Positions 17,979-26,182 of a stretch of DNA of 64,000 bases are shown in pieces (the stretch's first letter is position 1; every line of letters begins with the position of its first letter). Under the pieces are notes generated by a model. That model made no database searches. It saw only the letters and a list, made by a program, of their open reading frames with translations, and was not told the DNA's origin. Source of the stretch: Phycisphaeraceae bacterium D3-23 (GTDB taxonomy: Bacteria > Planctomycetota > Phycisphaerae > Phycisphaerales > Phycisphaeraceae); contig CP114179.1 in NCBI GenBank assembly GCA_039555135.1, forward strand, positions 248,001 to 312,000, in the 5' to 3' direction. The position numbers and the translations under genes were made by a program.

Positions 17979-18054
17979 GGCGCTAGGGCCTAGGGCTTAG
18001 GGCCTAGGAAAGAGTAATTTCTCGACTCCGGCCTAGGCCCTAAGCCCTAGCGCC
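17979..18054. repeat. palindromic element, family 5 (CTAGGGCCTAGGGCTTAGGG type)
   Basis: Left arm GGCGCTAGGGCCTAGGGCTT and right arm GGCCTAGGCCCTAAGCCCTA are inverted around an AT-rich centre (AAAGAGTAATTTCTCG). It lies directly upstream of the dnaX start codon, so it would be in the dnaX leader. Confidence 0.75.
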
Positions 18055-18070
18055 TCACAACGCGAGATAC

Positions 18071-18197
18071 GCCCCGCAGACAGACGGCCAGGACACCAAC
18101 GGCACCGGGCGGACATCCCTTAGGGCTGCTCCGATCAAGGCCTGACCCGGTTCGCGAGCCCACCCGTGCATCGGGCCCAGCCGCCTGTCTGCGAGGC
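18071..18197 (-). ncRNA. ffs: signal recognition particle RNA (4.5S)
   Basis: The RNA scaffold of the signal recognition particle. The minus strand has the conserved SRP core: GGGTCAGGCC at 18148-18139, a short loop, then GGAGCAGCCC at 18132-18123, matching GUCAGG...GCAGCC of bacterial SRP RNA. The ends pair: GCCTCGCAGACAG (18197-18185) with CTGTCTGCGGGGC (18083-18071), then CGGCTGGG with CCTGGCCG. Promoter elements TTGCCC-N17-TATCCT lie upstream, so transcription may begin near 18240 and the mature 5' end is uncertain. It sits immediately upstream of dnaX, a neighbour also seen in other bacteria. Confidence 0.85.
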
Positions 18198-18247
18198 GAG
18201 GCGGGCGTTTGGATCGGGTCGATCCGCCGCGTCCGCCTAGCCGGGCG

Positions 18248-18276
18248 AGGATACCCCAAGCCGCCCACTCGGGCAA
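18248..18276 (-). promoter_or_regulatory. putative promoter of the SRP RNA
   Basis: TTGCCC (18276-18271) and TATCCT (18253-18248) with a 17-bp spacer on the minus strand, about 50 bp before the paired 5' end of the SRP RNA. Confidence 0.55.
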
Positions 18277-18372
18277 ACGGGTTGGCCCTACCGCCAGCGA
18301 GCGCGTATGCTTGGGGAGAAGTCCCCAGCTTCTCATTCTTCCGGCATCCCTTTTATACGTTTGGGGCACACA

Positions 18373-19788
18373 ATGCGGCACAACATGATCCTCTTTATCC
18401 TCCGGGGGCTCGTCGTCGTCATCGTTGCGGCGATCAGCGTCGGCTACCTCCTGGCCAACCAGGAAAGCGGCGGCATCGGATTCCAGCAGTTCATGCTCCT
18501 GCTCATCCTCGCGATGGCGGGCGCGGGGGCCGTCATCGCCGCCGACGCCCTCTCCCCCAAGAAAAAACTCTCCGCGATCTCCGGCGTCTTCCTCGGCCTC
18601 ATCGCCGGGCTCGTCGTCCTGCTCCCGCTGGCCTACATCGTGGACCTCATCGGCGTACTGACCGAGCCCCCCGACCCGCCCGCCATCATCACCCTGGCCG
18701 AACTCCAGAGCCAGGCACGCAACGAGACCTTCAGTGCCGTCGATATCGCCCTGCTCACCCCCGAGCAGCTCGATGCCCTTACCCAGCAAGCCCGCACCAA
18801 CGCACGCGGCGAGTTCGAGCTAAGGCAACGCAACCGCAACGAAGACCTCGCCGCGATCCAGACCCAGAAAAACCTCCTGCTCGGCGTCAAGGTCATCCTC
18901 GGCGTCATCACCTGCTACATCTGCATCTCGCTGGTCCTCCAGACCAAGGACGACTTCCGCTTCATCATCCCCTACGTCGAGTTCGCTAAGCAGGTCCGCG
19001 GCAACCGGCCCGTGATCCTCGACACCTCCGTCATCGTCGACGGGCGGGTGCTCGACATCATCGACACCCAGGTCATGCAGGGCGTCATCATCGTCCCGCG
19101 CTTCGTGCTCGATGAGCTCCAGACCATCGCGGACTCGGCGGACAAGATGAAACGCGCACGCGGCCGGCGGGGGCTCGACATCCTGCAGAAGCTCCAGGGC
19201 AACGAGAAGGCCGAGGTCCACGTCGAGGACCGCGACGCCGAGGGCGTCAATGTCGACCAGAAGCTCATCGACCTGTCCGCGCAGATGCAGGGCCGGCTGA
19301 TGACCAACGACTTCAACCTCAACAAGATCGCGACCCTCCGCGGCGTCGATGTCATCAACCTCAACGACCTGGCCAAGGCGCTGCGCCCGGTCGTGCTGCC
19401 CGGCGAACACCTCACGGTCAAGCTCGTCAAGCCCGGCGAGTCATCGACGCAGGGCGTGGGCTACCTCGAAGACGGCACGATGGTCGTCGTCGAGAACGGC
19501 CGAACGCATCTGGATCACCTGGTCGACCTTGTTGTGACGAGTACGCTGCAGACCAGCGCGGGCAGGATGATTTTCGGAAAATTCGCGCACGAGGAAGACG
19601 AGAAGCAAGCCGCCACCGGCCAGCCCAAGCCCAGATCGACCGAGGAAGGTGCGATGCCCTCGAACAGCCCGGCCAAGCCCGCCGCAAAGCCGGTGCCCGA
19701 CAAGCCCAAGCCCGCCGCCGGCGATTCTGCCCCCCCGCCGCAACGCCCGCGCGGGACCAGCTCGCGTCGGAATCCGCGGCGCGGGTAG
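18373..19788 (+). CDS. PIN and TRAM domain membrane protein (YacL-like)
   Basis: A 471-residue protein. Four membrane helices occupy roughly residues 5-195 (e.g. MILFILRGLVVVIVAAISVG and LLLGVKVILGVITCYICISL). A PIN nuclease-like domain follows (VILDTSVIVDGRVLDIID ... RRGLDILQKLQ ... MTNDFNLNKIA), with the acidic residues of PIN active sites. A TRAM RNA-binding domain (VKLVKPGESSTQGVGYLEDG) comes next. The C-terminus is Pro/Lys-rich and disordered. YacL-type proteins are widespread in bacteria; the RNA target is unknown. The ATG at 18373 is preferred since the first helix begins there. Confidence 0.88.
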   Translation: MRHNMILFILRGLVVVIVAAISVGYLLANQESGGIGFQQFMLLLILAMAGAGAVIAADALSPKKKLSAISGVFLGLIAGLVVLLPLAYIVDLIGVLTEPPDPPAIITLAELQSQARNETFSAVDIALLTPEQLDALTQQARTNARGEFELRQRNRNEDLAAIQTQKNLLLGVKVILGVITCYICISLVLQTKDDFRFIIPYVEFAKQVRGNRPVILDTSVIVDGRVLDIIDTQVMQGVIIVPRFVLDELQTIADSADKMKRARGRRGLDILQKLQGNEKAEVHVEDRDAEGVNVDQKLIDLSAQMQGRLMTNDFNLNKIATLRGVDVINLNDLAKALRPVVLPGEHLTVKLVKPGESSTQGVGYLEDGTMVVVENGRTHLDHLVDLVVTSTLQTSAGRMIFGKFAHEEDEKQAATGQPKPRSTEEGAMPSNSPAKPAAKPVPDKPKPAAGDSAPPPQRPRGTSSRRNPRRG

Positions 19789-19810
19789 CGAAATGCCAAA
19801 CCGCCCCCAG

Positions 19811-19883
19811 TAGCCCGCAGCTAATAGCTGCGCGGGGGGAACCTAAGGGCGCAAAGAAACCGCGTAGCTATGAGCTGCGGGCT
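19811..19883. repeat. REP-like palindrome beside the RAYT gene
   Basis: TAGCCCGCAGCTAATAGCTG and its inverted partner (CGTAGCTATGAGCTGCGGGC) lie just upstream of the transposase gene. Two hairpins of opposite orientation form one REP-type unit. Confidence 0.8.
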
Positions 19884-19909
19884 GAAAAGCGAGCAACGAG
19901 GAGTGCGTG

Positions 19910-20392
19910 ATGCCCGTCTACCTCTTCACCTTTCACGCCTATGGCAGCTGGATGCCCGATCATCAACGCGGTTACACACATCGTCAGGGCGGAGTCCGTG
20001 TCGCTGACTCCGAGATGGCCGCACAGTACCGCGCTCGGCAAAAACAGACCGTGATCGCGTTCGAAGAAAACCATCAACTAGCCGTCATCGACGAGTTACA
20101 AGCCGCAGCGCAGCACCAGCGGTTCATCCTCTACGCTATTGCAACAGACCCCACCCATATCCATGTCCTATGTGGATGGGAGGATGCACGAGGATGGGCA
20201 AAACTGCGGAATGGAATCCGCGAATCCATCACACGCATGCTCAACAGGGCGTACACTCGCAGGCGCTGGCTTGCCGAAAACGCCAGCCGCAAGCGCGTAA
20301 AAGAGGAAGAGCATTTCGATCACCTACGTGCAAACTACTTACCTGGCCACCGCGGGCTGAAGTGGGACCCCAAAAGCGGTGTGTATCGATAA
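19910..20392 (+). CDS. REP-associated tyrosine transposase (RAYT)
   Basis: A 160-residue single-domain protein of the Y1/HUH superfamily. The metal-binding motif is seen in ATDPTHIHVLCGW (H-x-H), and the C-terminal helix HFDHLRANYLPGH offers the tyrosine that would form the DNA link. The opening MPVYLFTFHAYGSWMPD is typical of this small planctomycete subgroup. A strong ribosome site (GAGGAG) precedes the ATG. REP-like palindromes flank the gene on both sides and occur elsewhere in the window, fitting the view that RAYTs mobilise REP sequences. Confidence 0.8.
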   Translation: MPVYLFTFHAYGSWMPDHQRGYTHRQGGVRVADSEMAAQYRARQKQTVIAFEENHQLAVIDELQAAAQHQRFILYAIATDPTHIHVLCGWEDARGWAKLRNGIRESITRMLNRAYTRRRWLAENASRKRVKEEEHFDHLRANYLPGHRGLKWDPKSGVYR

Positions 20393-20423
20393 CGCAGAGT
20401 CAAGCGCATTCGCAGTACCCTGA

Positions 20424-20494
20424 TAGCCCGCAGCTAACAGCTGCGCGGTGACTTATCGCACTAGGTTTCCTCCGCGCAGCTGTTAGCTGCGGGC
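20424..20494. repeat. REP-like palindrome downstream of the RAYT gene
   Basis: GCCCGCAGCTAACAGCTGCG faces CGCGCAGCTGTTAGCTGCGG, nearly perfect inverted copies. It lies between the transposase and sucD. Confidence 0.85.
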
Positions 20495-20524
20495 GATTGG
20501 GGGTGCTTATCTATCCCGAACACT

Positions 20525-21457
20525 TCAAACCGCCGCGGCCTCGACACCCAGTGCCTTCGCCATCGTCTTGCCCAGGTCGGCGGGTGACATGCTGATGTGG
20601 CAGCCCGCATCCTTGAGCGCATCAATCTTCGACGCGGCGGTGCCTTCGCCCCCGGAGATGATTGCCCCGGCGTGGCCCATCCGGCGGCCGGGCGGCGCGG
20701 TCTGGCCCGCGATGAAGACGGTGACGGGCTTGGTGACGTTCGTCTTGATGTAGTCGGCCGCGGCCTCTTCGTCGGTGCCGCCGATCTCGCCGATCATCAC
20801 GATGCCGTCGGTCTCGGGGTCGTCCTGGAACATCGCAAGCAGGTCGATGAAGTTGAGCCCGCGTACCGGGTCGCCGCCGATGCCGATGCAGGTGGTCTGG
20901 CCCATGCCGTGGTTGCCCGTCTGCCACACGGCCTCGTAGGTGAGTGTGCCCGAGCGCGAGATGATCCCGACGCTCTTGCCGGACTTGCTCTCGCTCGCCG
21001 GGGTATGGATGTAGCCGGGCATGATCCCGATCTTGCATCCCTGGCCGGGGGCACCGGGCGTGATGATGCCCGGGCAGTTGGGGCCCAGCAGCGTGACGCC
21101 GTCGTACCTGGGCTGCGCGAGCTGTTTAGTGACGCGCATCATGTCGAGCACGGGGACATGCTCGGTGATGCAGACGACCATCGCGATGCCCGCGTCGGCC
21201 GCTTCGAGAACAGCGTCGGCCGCGAACGGCGGGGGCACAAAGATCATCGTCGCGTTCGCGCCAGTGGCATCCACGGCCTCGGCGACGGTGTTGAAGATCG
21301 GCAAGCCGTTCTCGTCCTTCTGCCCGCCCTTGCCGGGCGTGACGCCGCCGACCATCTGCGTGCCGTAGTCGAGGCAGCCCTTGGTGTGGAACGCCCCGGC
21401 CGAGCCGGTGATGCCCTGGCAGATGACCTTGGTGTTTTTGTCGACGAGGATGCTCAT
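20525..21457 (-). CDS. sucD: succinyl-CoA synthetase alpha subunit
   Basis: Catalyses the citric-cycle step from succinyl-CoA to succinate with nucleotide triphosphate formation. The 310-residue subunit shows the CoA-binding N-terminus ([16 protein letters not shown]), the GPNCPGI motif ([20 protein letters not shown]) and the phosphohistidine loop [16 protein letters not shown]. Length is normal. The beta subunit gene sucC, usually adjacent, is not within the window, so the pair is split. Its neighbours are queF upstream and a RAYT downstream. Confidence 0.95.
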   Translation of the reverse strand: MSILVDKNTKVICQGITGSAGAFHTKGCLDYGTQMVGGVTPGKGGQKDENGLPIFNTVAEAVDATGANATMIFVPPPFAADAVLEAADAGIAMVVCITEHVPVLDMMRVTKQLAQPRYDGVTLLGPNCPGIITPGAPGQGCKIGIMPGYIHTPASESKSGKSVGIISRSGTLTYEAVWQTGNHGMGQTTCIGIGGDPVRGLNFIDLLAMFQDDPETDGIVMIGEIGGTDEEAAADYIKTNVTKPVTVFIAGQTAPPGRRMGHAGAIISGGEGTAASKIDALKDAGCHISMSPADLGKTMAKALGVEAAAV

Positions 21458-21574
21458 AGAGGATGCCGTTTCTTCGTGGGTTTCACAGGGAACAAGGGCG
21501 GATACGATAGCAGGCGCTACGCAGCTTTGCTCACACGATCTTCGTGGAGCAAAGCCGGCGGGAACGCGAGGCGC

Positions 21575-22006
21575 TTAGAACCCCGGCGGCCGGCCGCCGC
21601 CGGGGGGGTCGTAGTCCTCGTCGTCGTCGTAGCCGTCTTCGAGCGGGGCGCTGCCGGGCACCTGGCCGACCTCGACGCGGATGACCGAGCGGATCCCGCC
21701 CCGGCCGGTCCAGTCGGTCTGGATCAGCATCCATCGCGGCTGCATCACGGCCTGGAGGTCGTCGGCGATCCGATTCGTCACGGCCTCGTAGAAGATGCCC
21801 TCGTTGCGGAAGCTCTGGAAGTACAGCTTGAGCGACTTGAGCTCGACGCAGGTCTGGTCCGGGACGAACTGCACCGTCACCTGGGCGAAGTCGGGGTGGC
21901 CGGTCTTGGGGCAGACGCTGGTGAACTCCTCGGCGATATGCTCGATGACATAGTCGCGCCCCGGGTTGGGGTTCTCGAAGCACTCAAGCAGGGTGGTGTC
22001 AGGCAT
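21575..22006 (-). CDS. queF: 7-cyano-7-deazaguanine reductase (QueF)
   Basis: Reduces preQ0 to preQ1 with NADPH in queuosine biosynthesis. The 143-residue unimodular (YkvM-type) enzyme has the catalytic cysteine in FTSVCPKTGHPDFA, with the general-acid aspartate in the same loop. The QueF motif 'ELKSLKLYFQSFRNEGIFYE' is present. The start MPDTTLLECFENP is favoured over an ATG eight codons upstream. The C-terminus is Asp/Gly-rich (DGYDDDEDYDPPGGG). No preQ1 riboswitch is recognisable upstream, and other queuosine genes are not nearby. Confidence 0.93.
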   Translation of the reverse strand: MPDTTLLECFENPNPGRDYVIEHIAEEFTSVCPKTGHPDFAQVTVQFVPDQTCVELKSLKLYFQSFRNEGIFYEAVTNRIADDLQAVMQPRWMLIQTDWTGRGGIRSVIRVEVGQVPGSAPLEDGYDDDEDYDPPGGGRPPGF

Positions 22007-22035
22007 GGGTCGGGTTCGCGTGGGAGGCACCCCTC

Positions 22036-22065
22036 AAAAAAGGCCGGCCGACTTCAGTCGGCCGG
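22036..22065 (-). terminator. rho-independent terminator
   Basis: On the minus strand CCGGCCGACT and AGTCGGCCGG form a stem followed by TTTTTTG, between the frameshifted zinc-ribbon gene and queF. It should end the upstream transcript. Confidence 0.8.
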
Positions 22066-22107
22066 GCACGAATCGGGATGTTGTTTACCAAAGGTTCAGT
22101 CGTCGGG

Positions 22108-22884
22108 TCAGATCTTCGTCAGGGTCTGCGCGGCGGTGTCGAGCAGCGCGAGGTCTTCGGGCCGGGACGCGTCGAAGTGGGCTTCGATCGTGACCTGCGA
22201 CGCGCCGTCGAAGAGGACGTAGTAGACCTTGCGGACGCTGCTGCCGGGGTGCTCGGGCAGGAGCACGCGGTGCAGGGTCATCGTGCCCGCCGAGAGCTGG
22301 CTGTACTCGTAGCCCACAGGCAGCGCGACGGCGGTGCTGTTGACGAAGGCACGCTCGGGGCCGCCCTCGGACTCGGGCGACATGATCGGCGTGGACATCG
22401 TGCGCTGGGCCCGGCCTTCGAGCTTGGTCACCTTCATCTGCAGCCAGAGCCCGTTGTCGTTGGGGAACCAGCGGGCGGAGACCCGGTTGATCGATGCGAC
22501 GCTGAGCCCTTCGGGCGGGACGATGCCGTAGGGCTGGTGCAGCGGGGTGATGGTCGCGCGGGCGGCGTTGCTGCCCTCGAAGCTCGAAAGCTCGGGGAAG
22601 CCCTCCCACTCGCCGGCGGTCAGGTCGCCGTAGGGAGCGCTGTCGCCATCGTAGGCGACGCTGATGAAGCGGTCGTTCATCCACATCTGGTACGTCGCAT
22701 CCTCGCGGGCATAGGCGCGGGCCTCACGCGAGGTCATCAGCCGGCTGGAGCGGATGATGTACTCCATGTCCGCGATCGGCGCTTTGTAGCGCGACGAGGC
22801 CTCGCCGACAAACGTGATGCGCAGGTCGTTGACGAAGCCCGTGTAGAGCAGAACGGTGGTATTTTTTTCTTCGTTGGTCAGCAC
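22108..22884 (-). CDS. C-terminal part of a frameshifted secreted zinc-ribbon protein
   Basis: This 258-residue frame is the continuation of the next gene upstream. Read back past its ATG the frame gives HPFARVVLTNEEKN, which continues smoothly from the other half's VEFGTLFG if one extra G is restored in the GGGG run at 22904-22907 (minus strand). It carries a beta-rich domain (VKVTKLEGRAQ-like strands, VYYVLFDGASQVTIEAHFD). I recognise no family. If the frameshift is real only the N-terminal half is made; if it is an assembly error, the two are one protein of about 610 residues. Confidence 0.6.
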   Translation of the reverse strand: MLTNEEKNTTVLLYTGFVNDLRITFVGEASSRYKAPIADMEYIIRSSRLMTSREARAYAREDATYQMWMNDRFISVAYDGDSAPYGDLTAGEWEGFPELSSFEGSNAARATITPLHQPYGIVPPEGLSVASINRVSARWFPNDNGLWLQMKVTKLEGRAQRTMSTPIMSPESEGGPERAFVNSTAVALPVGYEYSQLSAGTMTLHRVLLPEHPGSSVRKVYYVLFDGASQVTIEAHFDASRPEDLALLDTAAQTLTKI

Positions 22885-23945
22885 GACCCGGGCGAACGGG
22901 TGGCCCCGAACAGCGTGCCGAACTCGACGCGGTCGTAGGTGTTCTTCTTGATGTAGATCGTTTCGATGTCGAAGATGTTGAACGCCATGGGCGATCCTTC
23001 GGACGACGCGGTCATGCCGTTAGTGATCGCATTGAGGATGAAGAAAGAGGCCATATCGGATTCGGCCGCGTCGCGCAGGTCTTCGAGCTTGCCCTTGTCG
23101 ATGCCCAACGCCGAACCGATGTTCTCGACTTCACTGATCGCAGGCCAGTCCGCGTGCTGCGGTGCCCGGCTGATGATCACGCCCATCTCGATATCGACCG
23201 ACGACTCCACGGGCCCGGCCCCGAAGAACGCCGTCTCCAGCACCTCTTCACCAAACGCCTCCATCAGTGTCTCGCGCAGGTCGCTGTCGCTGGAAACCGC
23301 TTCGCTCATCTCGATCCTGCCGCTTTCCCAGTCGCCGGGCAGGTTGAGCACCATGCCGCGGAAGTCGACGCTCTGCGAGACGTTGGCGACCTTGTCGGGG
23401 ATGTCGAGCGACCAGTCCATGACGCCGGCCAGCGCGGGGCCCGGCGCGTCGATCACGCTGCCGGTCGAGGCATTGGCGTCTTCATCGGGGTCTTCGTCGG
23501 GGTCTTCATCGGGGTCGTTCGAGTTGCCGCGATCGCGCCCGCGTCCCCGGCCTCGATCCGATGTGCCGTTGTCGGTGTTATCGGCGACGGGCGTGCCGGC
23601 GGGTGGGTCTGCGGGCGGGTCGCCATTGCCGCCGGTGAGCACGACGATCAGCACGACGCCGAGGATGAGCACCAGCACCCCGCCGCCGATCCCCGCGAGC
23701 AACATCGGGCTGGGCCCGCCGCGCCGCGAACCGGTCGGGGCGAAGACCGAGCCGGCCTGCAGCGGCGGCGCGGCAACGACATCGTCATCGAACGACGAGA
23801 GCGACCCGCCCCCGCCGCCTTCGCTCTGCGTCGGCACGGTCATGCTCGCGTTGCACGACTTGCAGGTCGCCTGCTTGCCGGCCGCCTTCTCGGGCACCTT
23901 GTACTGGGTGTTGCATGACGGGCAAGTAAACTGGATCATCGACAT
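22878..23945 (-). CDS. N-terminal part of frameshifted zinc-ribbon membrane protein
   Basis: Starts MSMIQFTCPSCNTQYKVP and holds an MJ0042-type zinc ribbon (CPSCN ... CKSCNAS), a Ser/Gly linker, a single membrane helix (MLLAGIGGGVLVLILGVVLI), then a low-complexity Arg/Gly and acidic stretch with DPDE repeats (NDPDEDPDEDPDEDANAS). A soluble domain follows. The reading frame ends after VEFGTLFGATRSPGSC, which looks out of frame. The protein would have a cytoplasmic ribbon and an exported body. A longer start at 24089 would overlap the divergent gatC and adds no recognisable domain. Confidence 0.6.
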   Translation of the reverse strand: MSMIQFTCPSCNTQYKVPEKAAGKQATCKSCNASMTVPTQSEGGGGGSLSSFDDDVVAAPPLQAGSVFAPTGSRRGGPSPMLLAGIGGGVLVLILGVVLIVVLTGGNGDPPADPPAGTPVADNTDNGTSDRGRGRGRDRGNSNDPDEDPDEDPDEDANASTGSVIDAPGPALAGVMDWSLDIPDKVANVSQSVDFRGMVLNLPGDWESGRIEMSEAVSSDSDLRETLMEAFGEEVLETAFFGAGPVESSVDIEMGVIISRAPQHADWPAISEVENIGSALGIDKGKLEDLRDAAESDMASFFILNAITNGMTASSEGSPMAFNIFDIETIYIKKNTYDRVEFGTLFGATRSPGSC

Positions 23946-24082
23946 AAGTTGGGCTCCGGAGGCCGGACGCGGTACGCCGGCGCAGATGCTCGTGCAGGGG
24001 GTCTTGGATTTTAGCAGGTATCGCACCCCGCACCAAGCCGCCACCGCTGGCCCGGAATACCCCCCGCCGCTATCCTCTGCCC

Positions 24083-24394
24083 ATGCCACAGCCCGCCATC
24101 TCCGAAGACGACGTCCGCCACGCCGCCAAGCTCAGCCGCCTCGCGCTCACCGACGGCCAGGTCCACCAATACACCGACCAGCTCGCCAATATCCTCGGCT
24201 ACATCCAGAAGCTCAACGAGCTCGATATCGCAGGCATCGAGCCCATGCCTCACGCCCTGGACCAGCACAACGTCCTCCGCGACGACAACGAGACGCCCGG
24301 CCTGGACCCCGACGACGCCCTGGCCAACGCCCCCGACCGCGAGGGCCCGTTCTTCAAGGTCCCCAAGGTCCTGGGCGACGGCGGCGGGGCCTAG
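24083..24394 (+). CDS. gatC: Asp-tRNA(Asn)/Glu-tRNA(Gln) amidotransferase subunit C
   Basis: The small subunit of the GatCAB amidotransferase that converts misacylated Glu-tRNA(Gln) and Asp-tRNA(Asn). The 103-residue protein begins ISEDDVRHAAKLSRLALTD and contains the family segment LNELDIAGIEPMPHA and the C-terminal NAPDREGPFFKVPKVLG. TATCCT at 24071-24076 ends six bases before the ATG, so the mRNA may be leaderless. gatA follows 106 bp downstream with a palindromic element between them. Confidence 0.95.
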   Translation: MPQPAISEDDVRHAAKLSRLALTDGQVHQYTDQLANILGYIQKLNELDIAGIEPMPHALDQHNVLRDDNETPGLDPDDALANAPDREGPFFKVPKVLGDGGGA

Positions 24395-24400
24395 CTTCGC

Positions 24401-24494
24401 AAATGACGAATGCCCGAATGGCGAATGTCGAAACGCCGTCCGGAGCATCTCCAATCCCGCTTTTCGACATTCGTGCATTCGACATTCGTGCATT
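24401..24494. repeat. palindromic element, family 1, copy 2
   Basis: Fills the gap between gatC and gatA. Left arm AAATGACGAATGCCCGAATG, right arm TTTTCGACATTCGTGCATTC. It lies in the path of any gatCA transcript and could fold into a long hairpin. Confidence 0.8.
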
Positions 24495-24499
24495 TCCCC

Positions 24500-25993
24500 A
24501 TGGACCCCACCCAAACCACCCTCATCGAACTCCGCGACGCGATCGCCGGCAAGCAATGCTCGGCCCAGGAAGCCACCCGCGCCTACCTCGACCGGATCGA
24601 CACCCACAACGAATCGCTCAACGCCTTCCGCGACCGCATGACCGACTACGCCCTGGACCGCGCCAAAGCCGTGGACGAAGGCCGAGTCACCGGCAAGCTC
24701 GCCGGCGTGCCGATCGCGATCAAGGACTGTATGTGCCACACCGAGGGCACGACCGCCTGCTCGTCGAGGATGCTCGAGCACTACCGCTCGCCGTTCGTCG
24801 CGACCGCCGTGCGCAAGCTCGAAGACGAGGGCGCGGTGATCCTCGGCAAGACGAACATGGACGAATTCGCCATGGGCTCATCCACCGAGAACTCCGCCTT
24901 CGGCGTGTCGCGCAACCCGTGGGACATGAGCCGCGTACCGGGCGGGTCGTCGGGCGGGTCCACTGCGGCGATGGCCGCCGACCTCGCGGCCGGGGCGCTG
25001 GGCTCCGACACCGGCGGGTCGATCCGCCAGCCCGCGGCGATCACCGGGCTCGTCGGGTTCAAGCCGACCTACGGCCGGATCTCCCGCAGCGGGCTCATCG
25101 CGTTCGCCAGCTCGCTCGACCAGATCGGGCCCGTCACCCACACCCTCGCCGACAGCGCGCTGCTGTGCCAGGTCATGTTCGGCAAGGACCCGCTCGACTC
25201 GACCAGCGCGGACGTCGCAGTTGATGACGACTTGTACGACGTCGATGGCGATGTCGTAATCGAAGCGATCGACGGCAAGCTCCGCATCGGCATCGCGTCA
25301 CAGTACCTCGACGAGAGCGCGAACCACCCGGCCGTCACCGCCGCGTTCAACGAAGCGCTCGAGGTCTACAAAGCCCAAGGCGCGGAGATCGTCGAGATCG
25401 ACCTGCCCCACACCGAGTACGGCATCCCGTGCTACTACATCGTCGCCACCGCCGAGTGCTCCTCTAACCTCGCCCGCTACGACGGCGTGCACTACGGCCA
25501 CCGCACGAGCGTCCCCGCGCCCCAAGGCGACAACGCCATCCAGCACATGATGTCCCACTCCCGCGCCGAGGGCTTCGGCGACGAGGTCAAACGCCGCATC
25601 ATGCTCGGCACCTACGCCCTGTCGTCCGGGTACTACGACGCCTACTACGACCGCGCGCTCAAGACCCGACGCCTCATCGCACGCGACTTCAACGAGGCGT
25701 TCGACAAGTGCGACGCGATCCTCTGCCCCACCACCACGGGACCGGCGTTCAAGATCGGCGACAAGGCCGACGACCCCCTCGCCATGTACATGAACGACAT
25801 CTACACCGTCACCACCAACCTCGCGGGCATCGCCGGCGTCTCCGTCCCCGCTGGGTTCGCCGAGGAAGACGGCAGGAAGCTCCCCGTCGGTGTCCAGCTC
25901 ATCGCCAACGCATTCGACGAAAAACGCCTCCTCCGCATCGCCCGCCTCTACGAACGCGAGACCGAGCACTGGAAACAACGGCCGGCACTGTAG
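24500..25993 (+). CDS. gatA: Asp-tRNA(Asn)/Glu-tRNA(Gln) amidotransferase subunit A
   Basis: The 497-residue glutaminase/amidase subunit of GatCAB. The Ser-cisSer-Lys triad is visible: Lys in VPIAIKDCMC, and the serines in PGGSSGGSTAAMAA and GSDTGGSIRQPA. The start MDPTQTTLIELRDAI is chosen because upstream codons belong to the repeat. gatB is not in the window. Family-1 palindromes flank the gene on both sides. Confidence 0.97.
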   Translation: MDPTQTTLIELRDAIAGKQCSAQEATRAYLDRIDTHNESLNAFRDRMTDYALDRAKAVDEGRVTGKLAGVPIAIKDCMCHTEGTTACSSRMLEHYRSPFVATAVRKLEDEGAVILGKTNMDEFAMGSSTENSAFGVSRNPWDMSRVPGGSSGGSTAAMAADLAAGALGSDTGGSIRQPAAITGLVGFKPTYGRISRSGLIAFASSLDQIGPVTHTLADSALLCQVMFGKDPLDSTSADVAVDDDLYDVDGDVVIEAIDGKLRIGIASQYLDESANHPAVTAAFNEALEVYKAQGAEIVEIDLPHTEYGIPCYYIVATAECSSNLARYDGVHYGHRTSVPAPQGDNAIQHMMSHSRAEGFGDEVKRRIMLGTYALSSGYYDAYYDRALKTRRLIARDFNEAFDKCDAILCPTTTGPAFKIGDKADDPLAMYMNDIYTVTTNLAGIAGVSVPAGFAEEDGRKLPVGVQLIANAFDEKRLLRIARLYERETEHWKQRPAL

Positions 25994-26139
25994 AAATGCA
26001 CGAAACCAGAATGCCCGAATGTCGAAGGAAATCCAAATGACAAATGGCTCAATCGTGACGACTTGCTAAGCCGAAATATCCTTGGGATTTTATCATTGGG
26101 CATTCTTTCGGCATTCGATCATTCGACATTCGTGCATTC
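25993..26139. repeat. palindromic element, family 1, copy 3
   Basis: Arms GAAATGCACGAAACCAGAAT and ATTCGACATTCGTGCATTCA surround a ~95-bp centre with a second inner palindrome. Sits between gatA and the ROK kinase gene. Confidence 0.75.
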
Positions 26140-26182
26140 AGACCGCCCCCGCATCCAGCCACTCCATTAGGACTCTACCCCC

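Noticed and set aside
17979-18054. Tandem CTAGGGC words as CRISPR or microsatellite
   Set aside because: The words are arranged as two inverted arms without regular spacers, so it is a palindromic element, not an array.
22007-22107. preQ1 riboswitch ahead of queF
   Set aside because: The leader holds only the terminator of the upstream gene and a short unstructured stretch; no preQ1 aptamer pattern is seen.
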